A DNA stretch of 64,000 bases from Escallonia rubra (GCA_033065855.1 JAVXUO010001311.1:1240001-1304000); one strand, 5' to 3'. Shown: positions 36,676 to 49,030, numbered from the stretch's first letter. A program made the numbers and translations. The notes: generated by a model not told the origin, from the sequence alone.

Positions 36676-37197
36676 TTAAGTATAACCAAATCATATGCGA
36701 AAGGGCAAAGGGTGGAATTAACAAATAGTAACTTGTAGTTAACTTCACCTGAAAACTTAACAAGTATACTTGGCAATGGACTGGGTCGGCTCACATAGAT
36801 ATTAATCTCTACACATTTGGCATCTCTCGTCCCGCGATCCAAACTCTATAACTTGGACGTATGTTTGCTATGTGAGTGTCGATCTCGCACTGAAATATGT
36901 ATTGTAGACACTAAACCTTCCTTGCCTGGATTTTTATAAATTTTCAAAGTAAAACACAATTTTGTTGTGCGAGGCAAAAAAATCAAGAAAAAGCATACAC
37001 GAACATTAATAAAACCAAAGTTACATTGATTCCCAAACGAAAAAATTGTTGAATAACGCAAGTTAGCTTACAAGCCAAAGTACAAAATACTCATATGAAA
37101 ATTATTTGTTGCTACTCGGAGTGTAGATACCTACAACTCTCCACATATTGACAGTTAATTATCACACTATATATTTTTTGTGACATTTGTTTAGTAA

Positions 37198-37200
<3 letters not shown>

Positions 37201-37248
<48 letters not shown>
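37201..37248. repeat. (AT)n microsatellite
   Basis: About 24 AT units. A G-run of 12-13 follows at about 37311-37323. Confidence 0.95.
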
Positions 37249-37251
<3 letters not shown>

Positions 37252-37677
37252 TAGAATTATCGCGCTGAGGGTATCAATACAAATGCCAGTGACAAAGTTA
37301 AGGCATGACCGGGGGGGGGGGGGCACGGCCACCCCCCAAATTTTAGAATTTTTTTAGTCTGTAAATTAATGCGAAAATTATATTTAAAATATTTACAAAA
37401 ATGTCTCTATATTGTAAAATTAATGTATCTTTTTATGCCACTGACCGCTGTAGTCTTTGTCGTACTCTATCTTCATTTATTCAAATTTTAAATCTTCATA
37501 TAGGCCAAGTTTAAAAAAAAATATAGTTTAAATTCTTATAGTATTTTAATTTATGCATGCACTATTGTCCTCGTATAATTAATTATCACATTAATAGTAC
37601 GTATATACATGTAAGAGTTAAGTTTCTTTCATCCAGGATTAGTAATCTGTTATTAACTAATCTTACAAAATTAAATA

Positions 37678-39155
37678 AGGGGTTAAATACACGTTAGTAT
37701 CTTGAAAGTACCAAAAAGTCTCAATTGAGGGTCATAAAGTTTGTTTTTTTTACACATAAGGGCATGCAAATTCAAATTTGCAATAAGTAAGGACATCCAT
37801 CCAAATTCCTAACGATCTAGCCCTTTCCGTCAGGCGCAATTTTGGGATTCCATATTTGGTATTGGTAATCCCTAACTAGGGTTACGAATTGGGATTTTAG
37901 GTTAGATGAAAGGTTTTGGGCGGCAGGGTGGTTGGCGGCGGTCTTGGGGAGTGGCCGAAGTGGGAAGTAGGGATGAGCATTTAAACCGTTGAAACCGATC
38001 CAACCAATCCGTCTATTTTCAAACCGATCTAAAAATCAATCGGTTTGGTTTTTTTTTTTTTTTAACTGTTCGGTCGATTCGATTCGAATTTTTTTGAAAC
38101 CGCATAAACCGAATCAACCGTATATAATATAACATATCTATATTTTTATCTAATCCTAGTTATTTTTTACTAGCCCTAGCTATCTAACCACTTATATAAA
38201 ATGGGATAAATCCTAAATTCCTTAACGTAACTTCCTTAACGTAACACACGTTTTTCACTCGCCGCCTACATCTCATTAAGTGTTATTAATTATGATAAAA
38301 AAAAAACAGTTTTTTGGAGCTTATTAGTATGTATAAGTTATTAATTTTTGGGCCTAAACTTGTCCAAAATTGAGTTTGGCCCAAACCAATTAAACAGTTC
38401 AATCCGCATAAACCAAACTGTTGAAACAAAACCGTTCAACTACGATTTGGTTTTTTTTTTTTCAAACCGAGGTTGGTCAGTTCGGTTTGGTATTTGGTAT
38501 TCAGCCTCCAAACCGAATCGTGCTCACCCCTACTGGGAAGGAAGATGGAGGCCGAGGGGGGAGATCAGCGGGGGTGGGGGGATCGGCAAGGGTGAGGGGT
38601 CAGCCTTGGTGAGTGGCTGAAGCTTTAGGGGAAGAAGGGAAAATATGATGAAGGGGAAGGGCGGCGAGGGGCTACCAGCGGGGAGGCGGGGATGATGAAG
38701 GTGGGAAGAGAGAGAGAGAGAGAAGGGGGACATGGCGTGGGCGATGCTGGCGATGGGGAGGCGTGACAGTGAGGCCGTAAGGGTGGCAGCGGCGCCAAAA
38801 GGTACGGCCCAGGGCTGCCGGCGGGGAAGGTAGGGGATGATGAAGGATGGAAGAGAGGGAGAAGGGTGACAGGGAGTGGGGGATGCCGACGATGAGGAGG
38901 CGCAACAGTGAGGCCTTAGGAGCGCTGGCGGCGGCGCGAATAAGGAGGTGAGGATTATGATTTTTTTTTTTTTTTTTTTGGTTGAGAGAGTGTGATATGC
39001 AGTGTGCGGGTCGGGTGGATGGGGTCGGGTAATGGGTTACGGGTCTAGGATTGGATCCTAGCTTCGTTAATGGAAGAGATACGTGGGCGGGTCACGCGCA
39101 GGTCGGGCAAGGTGGGGGGGGGGGGTTTCTGCCCTATGTTTTCTTTTGAATTTGA
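37678..39155. other. GC-rich block behind a MULE-like left end, interrupted by a hAT MITE
   Basis: A GGGGTTAAATACACGTTAGT start at about 37680 resembles MULE termini. It is followed by G-rich sequence (37910-37967 and 38541-39120) split by the MITE at 37968-38532. The matching right terminus was not found, so this may be a truncated Pack-MULE-like element. Reading frames are low-complexity and unassigned. Confidence 0.35.
37968..38532. mobile_element. hAT-type MITE (565 bp)
   Basis: The ends TAGGGATGAGCA and TGCTCACCCCTA are inverted copies with one difference. Inward, AAACCG / CGGTTT words mirror each other. Flanks GTGGGAAG (37960-37967) and CTGGGAAG (38533-38540) give an 8-base duplication with one mismatch. 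No transposase. Confidence 0.85.
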
Positions 39156-41374
39156 ACTACTTTATTAATGGTGTAACCCGAGAAAATATCATATATTTCC
39201 CTGTTTAGATTGCACTTCGCCTCTCCGTCACATTAAGAAAAATTAAATGCAAAAGAAACCATCAACTGCCATGATTCTTGTTGGCATAAATCTTGCTTGG
39301 TGACATATTGGGCGACTTTGATAGATCCCCACCCCTTAAAGAAAAGCATCGGTGAGAGATACAAGAAATGCAAATAATTAATAAGCCATGCTGATTTTTG
39401 GTTACGTGCCTGAAACTCAATGAAGTGACAGGACTAGGAGGATGACGAAGAAATCTACTTTGAAAGAACCATTCTTCCTATCTTTTGAGCAACCAATGAG
39501 CTTTAACGATGATCGTTTAGCCTTTGACTGGGAGTTGGAGAAAGTTTGTTTTGATAAGGGTTTTTAGTCAAATAGTGATTATTATGTTATTAATTCCAAA
39601 AGAGATTATATTTTGTCTTAATATCTATCCCACGAGGTGATCGATGACCTGATTAATCCGGTTCATCCATGTAAGTCGATGAGCCACAGGTTAAATTCTT
39701 ATTCCTCCATTTGTGTAAGCGAAATGAGCTGGTATAATATTAGCATTCAAATTTCAAAACCACCTGTTTGTTTAGGCTTTTATTTTTCTGTTGTTATAGT
39801 ATATATTTATATTTTCACAGTGAAATTGTAATCTTGTTTGCCCAACTTTTAAAAATATATTCAATATTACTTTGTTGGTGTAATCTTCTCCTTTTACACT
39901 TTTTTATCTCCGTTTTAAAAACGGATACACATTAGTTTACATGTTGCTTCACCAATTGTTCTAGTATTAAATACTCTGACAATTGATATAGTGGTTTACC
40001 ATAATAACCCCCAAAACCTCAAAAGTTCTAGCATCTGCCTTAACAGGGCACACTTGTCAGGTTCCATGTCCCTCCTTCAAAAGAATACGGACCGTCCATT
40101 TTTTGTTAGGAGAAATCTGCACCCTCCATTTATTACCAGTTTCACCAAAAAAAACTAGACTATTCGGGTCTGTTTGAAATCACTTACAATTTTGGTTTTC
40201 TGTTTCAAAAAAAATAAAAACAAAAATCAGTTTAGTTTTTATTTTTTACAAAAACAAATAGGTGTTTGATTACCCGTTTTTTATTTTATGTTTTTTCTTT
40301 TAGGTGTTTTGATTACCCAATTTTTATTTTGAGTTTTTTCTTTAGCGGTGGTTGCGGTAGTGAGGCGTGGCGGTGGCTGACGGTGGGGATGGGGGTTGGC
40401 CGGTGGCGACCGGGGGGGGGGGGGGGGTTCTAAAACAAAAATCAAAATTGGAAATCCAAAACTCCAAAATGGGAGTTTTCAAAACTGAAGGAAAAAAATA
40501 AAAACTGTGTGTCAAACGTGTTTTTTTTTCTCCAGTTTACAAAATTGAAGAAAAAACTGGAAACTTAAATGTTACCAAACGCTACCTTCATTCTCAAATT
40601 CTTTTTACTTTGTTGCAAACAGTCCCGTCAAAAAGAATGGGGTTGGATCACTATGGCACCACCACCAGTTGAGGTTTGGGGATCGATGATGAGGGTGGTA
40701 TTATGTTGATTGAGGCGACTGTCGTGGATGGTGATTGGTTGATACATGGTGGTGGTGCGGTTTTGAGATGATTGAGGCTAGCTATTGATGATTGTGGGTG
40801 GCAATTTTAAGATGGTTTTGTGGTGGTTGTATAAGTCAATTAATTGGGCTAAAGTAGGTGGGATTGGAGCTAGTCAGTGGTGGCCATGGTGGTCATGTTT
40901 TACGAGGCGTGGTTCTTTGTTGTGGCACAATTGCTGGACGTGGTTCATCGTGGTGGCTTGTACAGTGGGGGCCGTTGTTCGTGGTGGATATAGAGGTGGC
41001 AGTGATGTTCATCTGGTATGAAAAGAGAGGGAGAAAGACCACGGAGAAAGAAGAGAGAGAGTATTGATGTGATGGTGAGAAATAGGTGTCAGGATCAACT
41101 TATGTCGAAAATTTGTGAAAACAATTCATGAGAATACGGTAAACAAACAATCAAAAAGAGAATCTCATTGGCATCATTACAGATGTGAACTTATTGGCAT
41201 CATTACATATGTGAACAAATGAGAACTGTATACAAACAAACCTGGTCTCTCATTGCTCGATCCTTTCTTCCTATGCTTCACTTCCTTCTGGCTTCGAGAA
41301 CAGGGAACCTGCACAAAGAAAAACATTTCGGCAGCACCTCTATCTATTAAATGCGTGTAAGGGCGCGGTGGTAA
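39156..41374. repeat. 2.2 kb tandem duplication, copy 1
   Basis: Runs from ACTACTTTATTAATGG to GGTGGTAAC and matches copy 2 (41452-43682) along its length with many scattered differences and small indels, so the duplication is not recent. It contains a MITE (40166-40586) and, near its right end on the minus strand (41308 downward), a copy of the last exon of the cysteine-rich peptide gene. Confidence 0.9.
40166..40586. mobile_element. MITE, copy in duplication unit 1
   Basis: The left end GGGTCTGTTTGAAATCACTT mirrors the right end (reverse complement GGTAGCGTTTGGTAACATTT). The interior has a GGTGGC-rich core with a G-run. The same family is at 42471-42857 and, by end type, 58905-59431. Confidence 0.6.
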
Positions 41375-41451
41375 CCCTTAACAAAATTACTCACAAATAC
41401 AATCACTTGCATTGCGTATTGAGTTGCAATCCATAACAGGTTACACCATGC

Positions 41452-43682
41452 ACTACTTTATTAATGGTGTAACCCGAGAAATATCACATATTTCCCTGTT
41501 TAGATTGCACTTTGCCTCTCCGTCACATTAAGAAAAATTAAATGCAAAATAAACCATCAACTAACATGATTCTTGTTAGCATAAATCTTGCTTGGTGACA
41601 TATTGGGCGTCTTTGATAGACCCCCACCCCTTAAAGAAAAGCATCGGTGAGAGATACAAGAATTGCAAATAATCAATGAGCCCTGCTGATTTTTGGTTAT
41701 GTGCCTGAAACTCAGTGAAGTGACAGGACTAGAAGGATGACGAAGAAATCTACTTTGAAAGAACCCTTCTTCCTATCTTTTGAGCAACCAATGAGCTTTA
41801 ACGATGATCTTTTAGTCTTTGACCGGGAGTTTGAGAAAGTTTGTTCTGATAAGGGTTTTTAGTCAAATAGTGATTATTATGTTATTAATTCCAAAAGAGA
41901 TTATATTTTGTCTTAATATCTATCCCGTGAGGTGATCGATGACCTGATTAATCCGGTTCATCCATGAGCCACAAGTTAAATTCTCCTTCCTCCATCTGTG
42001 TAAGCGAAGCGAGCTAATATAATATTAGCATTCAATTCAAATTTCAATATCACCTGTCTGTTTAGGCTTTTTATTTTTCTATATTTACTTTCTGTTGTTA
42101 TAGTATATAATTATATTTTCACAATGGAATTGTAATCTTGTTTGTCCAACTTTTCAAAAAGGTATTCAATATTACTTTGTTGGTGTAATCTTCTCCTTTT
42201 ATACTTTTTTATCTCCGTTTTAAAAACGGATACACGTTAGTTTACATGTTATTTCACTAATTGTTATAGTATTAAATACTCTTAACAATTGATATAGTGG
42301 TTTACTATAATAACCCCCAAAACCTCAAAGTTCTAGCATCTGCCTTAACAGGGCACACTTGTCAGGTTTTATGTCCCTCCTTTAAAAGAATACGGACCGT
42401 CCATTTTTTTGTTAGGAGAAATCTGCACCCTCAATTTATTACCAGTTTCACCAAAAAAACTAGACTCTTCAGGTATGTTTGAAATCACTTACAGTTTTGA
42501 TTTTCTGTTTTCAAAAAAATAAAAACCAAAATCAGTTTAGTTTTTATTTTTTACAAAAACAAATGGGTGTTTGATTACCCAGTTTTTATTTTGAGTTTTT
42601 TCTTTAGTGGTGGTTGCGGTGGTGGGGCGTGGCGGTGGCCGACGACAGTGGCTGACGGCGGGGACGGGGGTGGGTCTCAAACAAAAACCAAAATTGAAAT
42701 CCAAAACTCCAAAATGAGAGTTTTTAAAAAACAGACCTGTTTTCAAAACTGAAGAAAAAAAAACGAAAATTGTGTGCCAAACGTGTTTTTTTTCTTCTTC
42801 TCTAGTTTACAAAACTGGAGAAAAAACTGAAAACTTAAATGTTAACAAACGCTACCTTTATTCTCAAATTGTTTTTACTTTGTTGCAAATAGTCTCGTAA
42901 AAAAGAATGGGGTTGGATCACCATGGCACCACCACCGGTTAAGGTTTGGGGATCGATGATAAGGGTGGTATTACGTTGATTGAGGCGGCTGCCGTGGATG
43001 GTGATTGGTTGATACATGGTGGTGCTGTGGTTTTGAGATGATTGAGGCTAGTTATTGCTGATTGTGGGTGGCAGTTTTAAGATGGTTTTGTGGTGGTTGT
43101 ATCAGTCAATTAATTGGGCTGAATGGAGGTAGGATTGGAGCTAGTCAATGGTGGCCATGGTTTACGAAGCGTGGTTCTTTGTTGTGGTACGATTGGTGGA
43201 CGTGGTTCATCGTGGTGGCTCGTGCAGTGGGTGCCGTTGTTCGTGGCGGCTATGGAGGTGGCAGTGATGTTCATCTGGTATGAAAAGAGAGGGAGAAAGA
43301 AGAGAGAGAGTATTGATGTGATGGTGAGAAATAGGTGTCAAGATCAACTTATGTCGGAAAATTGTGAAAACAATTCATGAGGAGGTGTTTACACTTTTTA
43401 CACTGTTTTTTGGACGAGTATTTTGCAAAGCAAAAATGAAATATGGTAAACAACAATCAAAAAGAGAATCCCGTTGGTATCATTACAGATGTGAACTTAT
43501 TGGCATCATTACATCTGTGAACAAATGAGAACTGTATACAAACAACCCTGGTTTCTCATTGCTCGATCATTTCTTCCTACGCTTCACTTCCTTCTGGCTT
43601 CGAGAACGGGGAACCTTGCACAAAGAAAAACATTTCGTCAGCACCTCTATCTATTAAATGCGTGTAAGGGCGCAGTGGTAAC
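41452..43682. repeat. 2.2 kb tandem duplication, copy 2
   Basis: Second copy, separated from the first by a 77-base spacer (41375-41451). Its right end falls inside the intron of the cysteine-rich peptide gene, so this copy holds the gene's own last exon. Confidence 0.9.
42471..42857. mobile_element. MITE, copy in duplication unit 2
   Basis: Counterpart of the MITE at 40166-40586, duplicated along with the unit. Same ends and GGTGGC-rich core; it lacks the long G-run. Confidence 0.6.
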
Positions 43683-44262
43683 GTTGCGTGCTTATGTGTA
43701 TACTGTTGGAACCTAAAGTATCAAAATAAAAAAAAATTAAAATATTATGCGGCAATTTCTTAATAAAGAAACTAAGGCGTTGAGGTGTGTAAACGCTTGC
43801 AAACGAGAAAAAAAAAAGTGCCAGCTACGTATTTGGAATTCAACCAAGCTCAGAATCTGTTCTCCATAATGGATCATGTATCCATCTCCGTCCAATCAAA
43901 CATGTTTAAAAGGAATATATGTGTGTATGTGTGCGCGCTCTCAAGAATAAATTTAACACAAAGTGCTTTCAAGAAAAAACTCGTAGGCTAAACAGATTTG
44001 AGGCTTAAAGCGCAGGGGCAGACACAGACATACCGTGAGCGGTGTTGGCAGAGGCGCTGCTAGGTGACATCTTGGGCATGTTACTGGGAGAATCAGGGAA
44101 ACAAACGCAAAAGTGGAGAATGCAAGCTGGGTGTCTCGAGGGAGGGCACCAGCCTTTGCAATCAGCCTTGCTGTGGCAATGTTCTGCAAATGCTGGATTG
44201 AAACTGGGTGCAACAACTAAGAAAATCACCAAGAAACTCATGTTCAGTAACCCCTTCTCCAT
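43577..44262 (-). CDS. Small secreted cysteine-rich (defensin-like) peptide, probable two-exon gene
   Basis: Exon 1 (44262-44034) encodes MEKGLLNMSFLVIFLVVAPS, a signal peptide ending near FNPAFA, then a six-cysteine mature part (HCHSKADCKGWC, then PACILHFCVC) with spacing C-x5-C-x3-C-x7-C-x4-C-x-C, and a Ser/Pro-rich tail. A strong GTATGT donor follows at 44033; an acceptor before 43614 gives a short last exon ending SKPEGSEA and TAG at 43577, 88 residues in all. Unspliced, the frame ends at 44005 (85 residues). The fold resembles plant defensin-like or other antimicrobial/signalling peptides; the exact family is not recognised. The last exon is duplicated at about 41308. It would act outside the cell. 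Confidence 0.72.
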
Positions 44263-44333
44263 CTCTGACTTATTTTTCTTTTGCAACACCTAAAGTTTAT
44301 TCAGGTTTTTCTGACTAAACCAATCTCATTCTC

Positions 44334-44356
44334 CTTTATATTTATATTTATAAATG
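44334..44356 (-). promoter_or_regulatory. TATA region of the cysteine-rich peptide gene
   Basis: Minus-strand TATAAATATAAATATAAAGG lies about 75-95 bases upstream of the ATG at 44262, good spacing for a TATA box with a short leader. Confidence 0.65.
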
Positions 44357-45206
44357 GGCATAGTGGTATTCCTATAATCCTATTTGGACATGTCCCTTTA
44401 TATTCAATTAATGATTTTTAATTGTTGCGCTGTAATTTTAAACGATAATCTTTCTTAACGATGATTACCTGGCTCCTTTCCGTGTAAAACTAGTTTGGAT
44501 CACGTGGGCCCATTTAGATAAGAACTCTGGATTGCTTGGTAAGGAATGCATAAACAGTAAATCATATACACCAAAACTTTTTAATTAACTTTTCGTTTCG
44601 CAAGTTCAAGCAATATTTTAATCACGTAACACATTACACGTGATCACGAGTAATCGTCAGACATACTAATGACTCTCCAAACCCGTTTTAACTCCAATAC
44701 CAATCACAAAAATAAAACGCCTGAACAATATAAAAGTATTGACATCAGGAAAATCGAAAAATACCTGAGAATGAGTTCAAGTGTACCGCCATGGACAAAA
44801 AAACCGATTGCAAATTGCAAAAGAACCAAATGCAAGCGGGTTTGACCGAATTTGAAACCTAATATGACGAGACTTCTGATAACATGTTAAATTAGTAACC
44901 GGTCTATAAACCTAACCTCTTATAGTGAGGATTCAAAGATTTTATCATACTTAACATAGTTTTGTACCAAAAAAATACTTAACATAGTTTATTAATTGTT
45001 CAACAAAAGTATTTGTTAATAATTTCAACTTCGATGATTAGTCCCTAAAAATTCTACAGTGTAATTTAGCAGTTAGATTTTCATTTATGTTTTGCCAACT
45101 GGATATTGTACCCACTTGGCTAATTCTTTCAATGCAGTCTTAACGAGCCTAATCATTTTTTCATCGCTGTGCAGATTCAGCCTGTAAATCTTCTCTGTAA
45201 CCACTA

Positions 45207-45417
45207 AGGTGATCCTAATTATTTATTGAACCATTTGACAAAGAAAAAAAAAACCACTCATCATACTTTAATAGGAATTTTTTTAATTCTTTTACTTATG
45301 ATGTAGAGTTATGAGGTGATCCTAATTATCTATTGAACCATTTGAGGAAAAGAAACCCACTTATCATACTTTAATAGGAAAAATATTTATTCTTTTACTT
45401 ATGCTGTAGAGTTATGT
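45207..45417. repeat. Tandem duplication of a 107-bp unit
   Basis: Units begin AGGTGATCCTAATTAT at 45207 and 45314 and end with GTAGAGTTATG, with minor differences. Confidence 0.85.
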
Positions 45418-46056
45418 TTAAGACTTTATTTGTTACTAACGTTTGGGACACAGATAACGTCTACGTAAAAGACCTTATAATTTTTTTTCTTAGTTGATAT
45501 AGTTTAGAAAAATACAATATATAATTTTGTAGATTCAAGAGTACACCCAAGAAAAAGAGCAAAGTGAAAAAATATCAGAAGGTGAGAGAAAATTAGGAGG
45601 AATTAGTTACGAATGGATAGGGAGAAATCGAGGTGAGTGGTGAGGCTAGAAAGGAGGTGAAGATTAATAGGTACATTTAAATCTTAAATTATCATAACGA
45701 CCATTGCTAATTTCATGAGAAGAGCGATAGAATGATTTAAAAAACTAAATTAAAGGACACTTTTGAAATTTTTGATATCCCTTCATAAAAGTATAGATGC
45801 TCTATTTGTGCCAGGATTAGAATCCTCTACTTTACAACACATTTGTTGTAATAGAAAAATATTGCTAAATATATTTTAACAACATATGATTGTTATTAAA
45901 AAATTTACCAACAGTGGCAAAAAAATTTAGTGATATTTTTTTCACAAGCTGTTACAACATATGTTTTTTTATCTGTTATGAATCAATCTATTGTGGTACA
46001 ACCAAGTTAAGAAACTACAATAGTTTATACCCTTTTTTATTAAATTAGAGGAGTAT

Positions 46057-46140
46057 TGTAATCTAGATTAAATCATGATGTAATCTAGACTAAATCATGA
46101 TGTAATCTAGACTAAATCATGATGTAATCTAGATTAAATC
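46057..46140. repeat. 22-bp tandem repeat, 3.8 copies
   Basis: Unit TGTAATCTAGAYTAAATCAT plus GA, starting at 46057, 46079, 46101 and 46123. Confidence 0.92.
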
Positions 46141-47549
46141 AGGTATGCGAGTGTTTGACCCCAAAAAAATTTAAGAGATTTAATTTGTCTCAAAAAGTTA
46201 AAAAATGATTAAATTCATAATTCTGAAAAGTGGGGATCATGAAATAATTACTTCTCTCATAATCAAGTTTAGCTTTCTAATTTATCATATCCTCGTATTT
46301 ATTAGAAAATGACATCTCATACCCTTTAACTAATTTGAGAAAGTTATTGTACTATAAGCACTCATGGGATATTGTGAGTGTTCTTGATTTAATATAAAAA
46401 ATAAACAACTTCAGCTTTTCGATATTATATTTGGATATTATAGTTATTTGCAAATGAAAATCATGTTAACCTTACCTTTCTAAATAGATATTAAAAATTT
46501 ATTTAGTAAGTGCCATCTATGGTCATTTTATCATAGTGGTTCTGGTTTAAGCATTTTTATCCAAATATTTTTTTTAGCTTTAAGCTTAGTAATAACTATT
46601 GTTGTCAAACAACAAACTGATTTTGTTTAAAATGGATTAAATCTAATTTCGAAAACTGAGAATTAAAGGATTATCTTTTTTTATTCCGGTATAAAAATTA
46701 ATCCCAAGATGAAACAACTGAGCACATCATTAGAGACTGTACAAAAGTAAAGGGGATTTGGAGGAAAAGCTATCAAGAGAACAGATGGAGGAGGAGGAGG
46801 AAAAGATGAATTTGAAAGATTGGCTAACGGAAAACTTACAAGAGAAGGCCGATCGCAGTATCAGAGACATCAAGTGGAGTTTTGTGTTTGCTGCTGCCCT
46901 ATGGCAAATTTGGAAAGATAGAAATAGAGAAAGCATAGAAGGAGCCAAAAGTCTAATGGGCATCACTTGGAGAAATATTATATACTCGGCAGAGGGAACG
47001 GGGAAAGCTTTCCAAACATGGAACAAAATTTACCAGAGCCACGAAAACTCACATCCTGGTATCTTTCTTTTGTAGGTACCAGAAAATTGAATATCTATGG
47101 AAGTTCCAAAGCAGACATGCGAGGAGGATTTGGAGGACTATTGAGGGATAATACACGTGCGTGGATGGGAAGATTCTATGGAGCTATTCCAGTATGCAAT
47201 GCACCGGAAGCTGAGTTGCAAGGACTCTGGGAACAGGGGCCGGAAGCAGAATTTTTTTTCAGGGGGTGCAAATATTATAACGAATTCACCAAAAAAATTT
47301 ATTAGTAAAATAATATTAAAATTTTGGGTTAATTACTCACGGCACCCCTGAGGTTTACCCTAAATTACACACGGACCCCCTTATCTTTTGAAAATTACAC
47401 TCTGCTCCCCCAGGTTTGTACCCGCATTTCACGGAGCCCCACAAAATTGACGGGGACCCTAACTCCGTCTAAAGATTCTCTGACACCTTACTTTTTGGAT
47501 TTTTCATCCCCAAATTGCCCTCCCTTGAAAAATCATCAACCATTGCCCT

Positions 47550-47624
47550 CCCCATGGCCTTGCTCGAGATCCCTATGTCCGGGTGGACCTGCTTCAAGAC
47601 CTTGAAGATGTAGATCTTGTAGGT
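47550..47624 (-). pseudogene. Captured histone H2B core fragment
   Basis: Minus-strand reading [20 protein letters not shown], then SKAMG, is the start of the H2B histone fold. It is only 25 codons, with no start or stop, inside the Pack-MULE. It lies downstream, in H2B order, of the tail fragment at 48055-48195. Confidence 0.9.
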
Positions 47625-47740
47625 CAGTTGTGCATTGCCACCGAAGCCACACGGTCGACGGCGATCAACCAGATCTGAACTAGACGACGAGGATCTGAAG
47701 TGGATCTAACACAAACACCGTGGTCACGGATTACCGATTA

Positions 47741-47923
47741 GAGATGGCCTTGGCGCTTGTCCGCCTGGAGCTGGGCAAGCTCAGCGAGGCGCTATTCAAG
47801 GAAGGAGGCAAGCCGCGAGTGCTGTGATTGGAGAGCGGCGAACTCGGAAGAGAGGGAGGCGTGCTTCTGCTCGAAGAGGGAGCAGGTCTGCTCGGCGGTG
47901 ATGGAGACGGCATGAGCCTGGGC
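47741..47923 (-). pseudogene. Captured fragment of a nuclear pore anchor (NUA/TPR) N-terminal coiled coil
   Basis: Minus-strand reading SITAEQTCSLFEQKHASLSS, then EFAALQ and RLAELAQLQADKRQ, matches the remembered N-terminal coiled coil of plant NUA/TPR. One in-frame TAG interrupts it. The fragment lies between the two H2B pieces and is flanked by near-identical words GGATCTRACACAAACACCGT at about 47703 and 47931, suggesting it was inserted into already captured DNA. Confidence 0.75.
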
Positions 47924-48054
47924 CCTGACGGATCTGACACAAACACCGTCTGCACCAAGTCCATCTCCAATCGGTATGGCACCGATTTTTTCTCGGAGGA
48001 GTTGCCGTGGTGGTGACTGTGATGGGGCGGGGGTGCGCTAGCGGCGCTGCTTGC

Positions 48055-48195
48055 CTTCTTCTTCTTTTTGTCTCCGGCAGCGGCGGAGCCAGCCTCCTTG
48101 GGGAGCTTCTTGCGGGCCTTGGGCTTCTTCTCGGCGGGGGCCTTCTCAGCGACGGTGGGCTTCTTCTCCTCTGACGGCTTCTTCTCCGGCGTCGC
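48055..48195 (-). pseudogene. Captured histone H2B N-terminal tail fragment
   Basis: Minus-strand reading ATPEKKPSEEKKPTVAEKAP, then AEKKPKARKKLPKEAG and GDKKKKK, is the lysine-rich tail of a plant H2B. The reading passes into unrelated sequence right after the Lys run, where the core should follow. Confidence 0.9.
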
Positions 48196-48922
48196 CTACA
48201 GTGTACACCATGACACAACAGCGGCGACCATCGCGCCGCAACCACCACCGCGCGGGATTTATCATCTACGCCATATCCGGTGCCATCTTCGGTGCCATCT
48301 CGTGGTCAACCACCCCTCATTCTCCGGCCACGCCCCTCACCGGAAGTACCGCCCAACACCCCCGCGCACCACTGCGACACCGAACACCGCACGGCTTCAT
48401 CACCTGTGAACCCAAAGCCGCATGCCTGACACCGTCGCCCTCCATTGGAAGCACCGCCCGCCGCAACCTCCAAAAGAGTCCCTCCGAAATCCAAGACGAT
48501 ACTGTGTAGTTAATATACAAGGGTAAAAATGTCTTTTTGCGTCCCACCGTTAACACCGTCGAAGAAATGGAGCGGAATGTAATTTTCAAAAGATAGGGGG
48601 GTCCGTGTGTAATTTAGGGTAAACCTCAGGGGTGCCATGAGTAATTAACCCTAAATTTTTTTTAAGAACTTATTTTAAATCTCTATATAATTGAAATTAA
48701 ATTAACCAAATATATATTCTAAACCTCTATATAATCAATGAAATTAAACTAAAATTAACATATTAAACTTAAATTAACATATCTAATCACTCAAAGCAAC
48801 CCATATTGCTGATGTTAGGCTTGTTGGGCTGTAAATCAAAACCATAACAGTGGAATGAAATTAAGTAGGACAAAACTCATCGAGAGTAATCTCTTTCTTC
48901 TGTATTGGGTTGGGATACATCA

Positions 48923-49030
48923 GATAATGGTGCTTCAGATACACGTGCAGGCTCTCTTTACACTGAACTCCTATACGATAATGGTGCTTCAGATACATGT
49001 GTAGGCTCTCTTTACACTGAACTCCTATAC
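48923..49030. repeat. 54-bp tandem duplication
   Basis: Two copies of a unit starting GATAATGGTGCTTCAGATAC and ending GAACTCCTATAC, with two differences. It lies in the right half of the hAT element. Confidence 0.92.

Larger units (their letters stand above)
44357..46694. other. AT-rich intergenic DNA with local tandem repeats
   Basis: No gene recognised. It contains the two tandem repeats listed at 45207 and 46057. The rest is low-complexity A/T DNA. Confidence 0.5.
47326..48651. mobile_element. Pack-MULE with histone H2B and nuclear-pore-anchor fragments
   Basis: Long inverted ends of about 80 bases, starting GGGTTAATTACTCA at both termini and almost identical (GCACCCCTGAGGTTTACCCT, then ACACACGGACCCCC). 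Flanks TAAAATTTT (47317-47325) and TAAATTTTT (48652-48660) are a 9-base duplication with one mismatch, as for Mutator-like elements. No transposase. The GC-rich interior is a mosaic of host gene pieces (see next entries). It is nested in the hAT element. Confidence 0.9.

Noticed and set aside
37311..37323. G-run as a possible hAT or G-quadruplex signal
   Set aside because: Single uninterrupted homopolymer; no inverted partner or spaced G-tracts.
40785..43283. Pair of about 75-codon frames repeated in both duplication units (40785-41021, 43062-43283)
   Set aside because: G/T-rich low-complexity products in Trp/Gly/Val; they are kept only because the DNA is duplicated.
44005..44033. Unspliced C-terminus of the cysteine-rich peptide (MSVSAPAL)
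   Set aside because: Possible, but the perfect GTATGT donor and a matching last exon, also present in the duplicated copy, favour the spliced model. Kept as an alternative.
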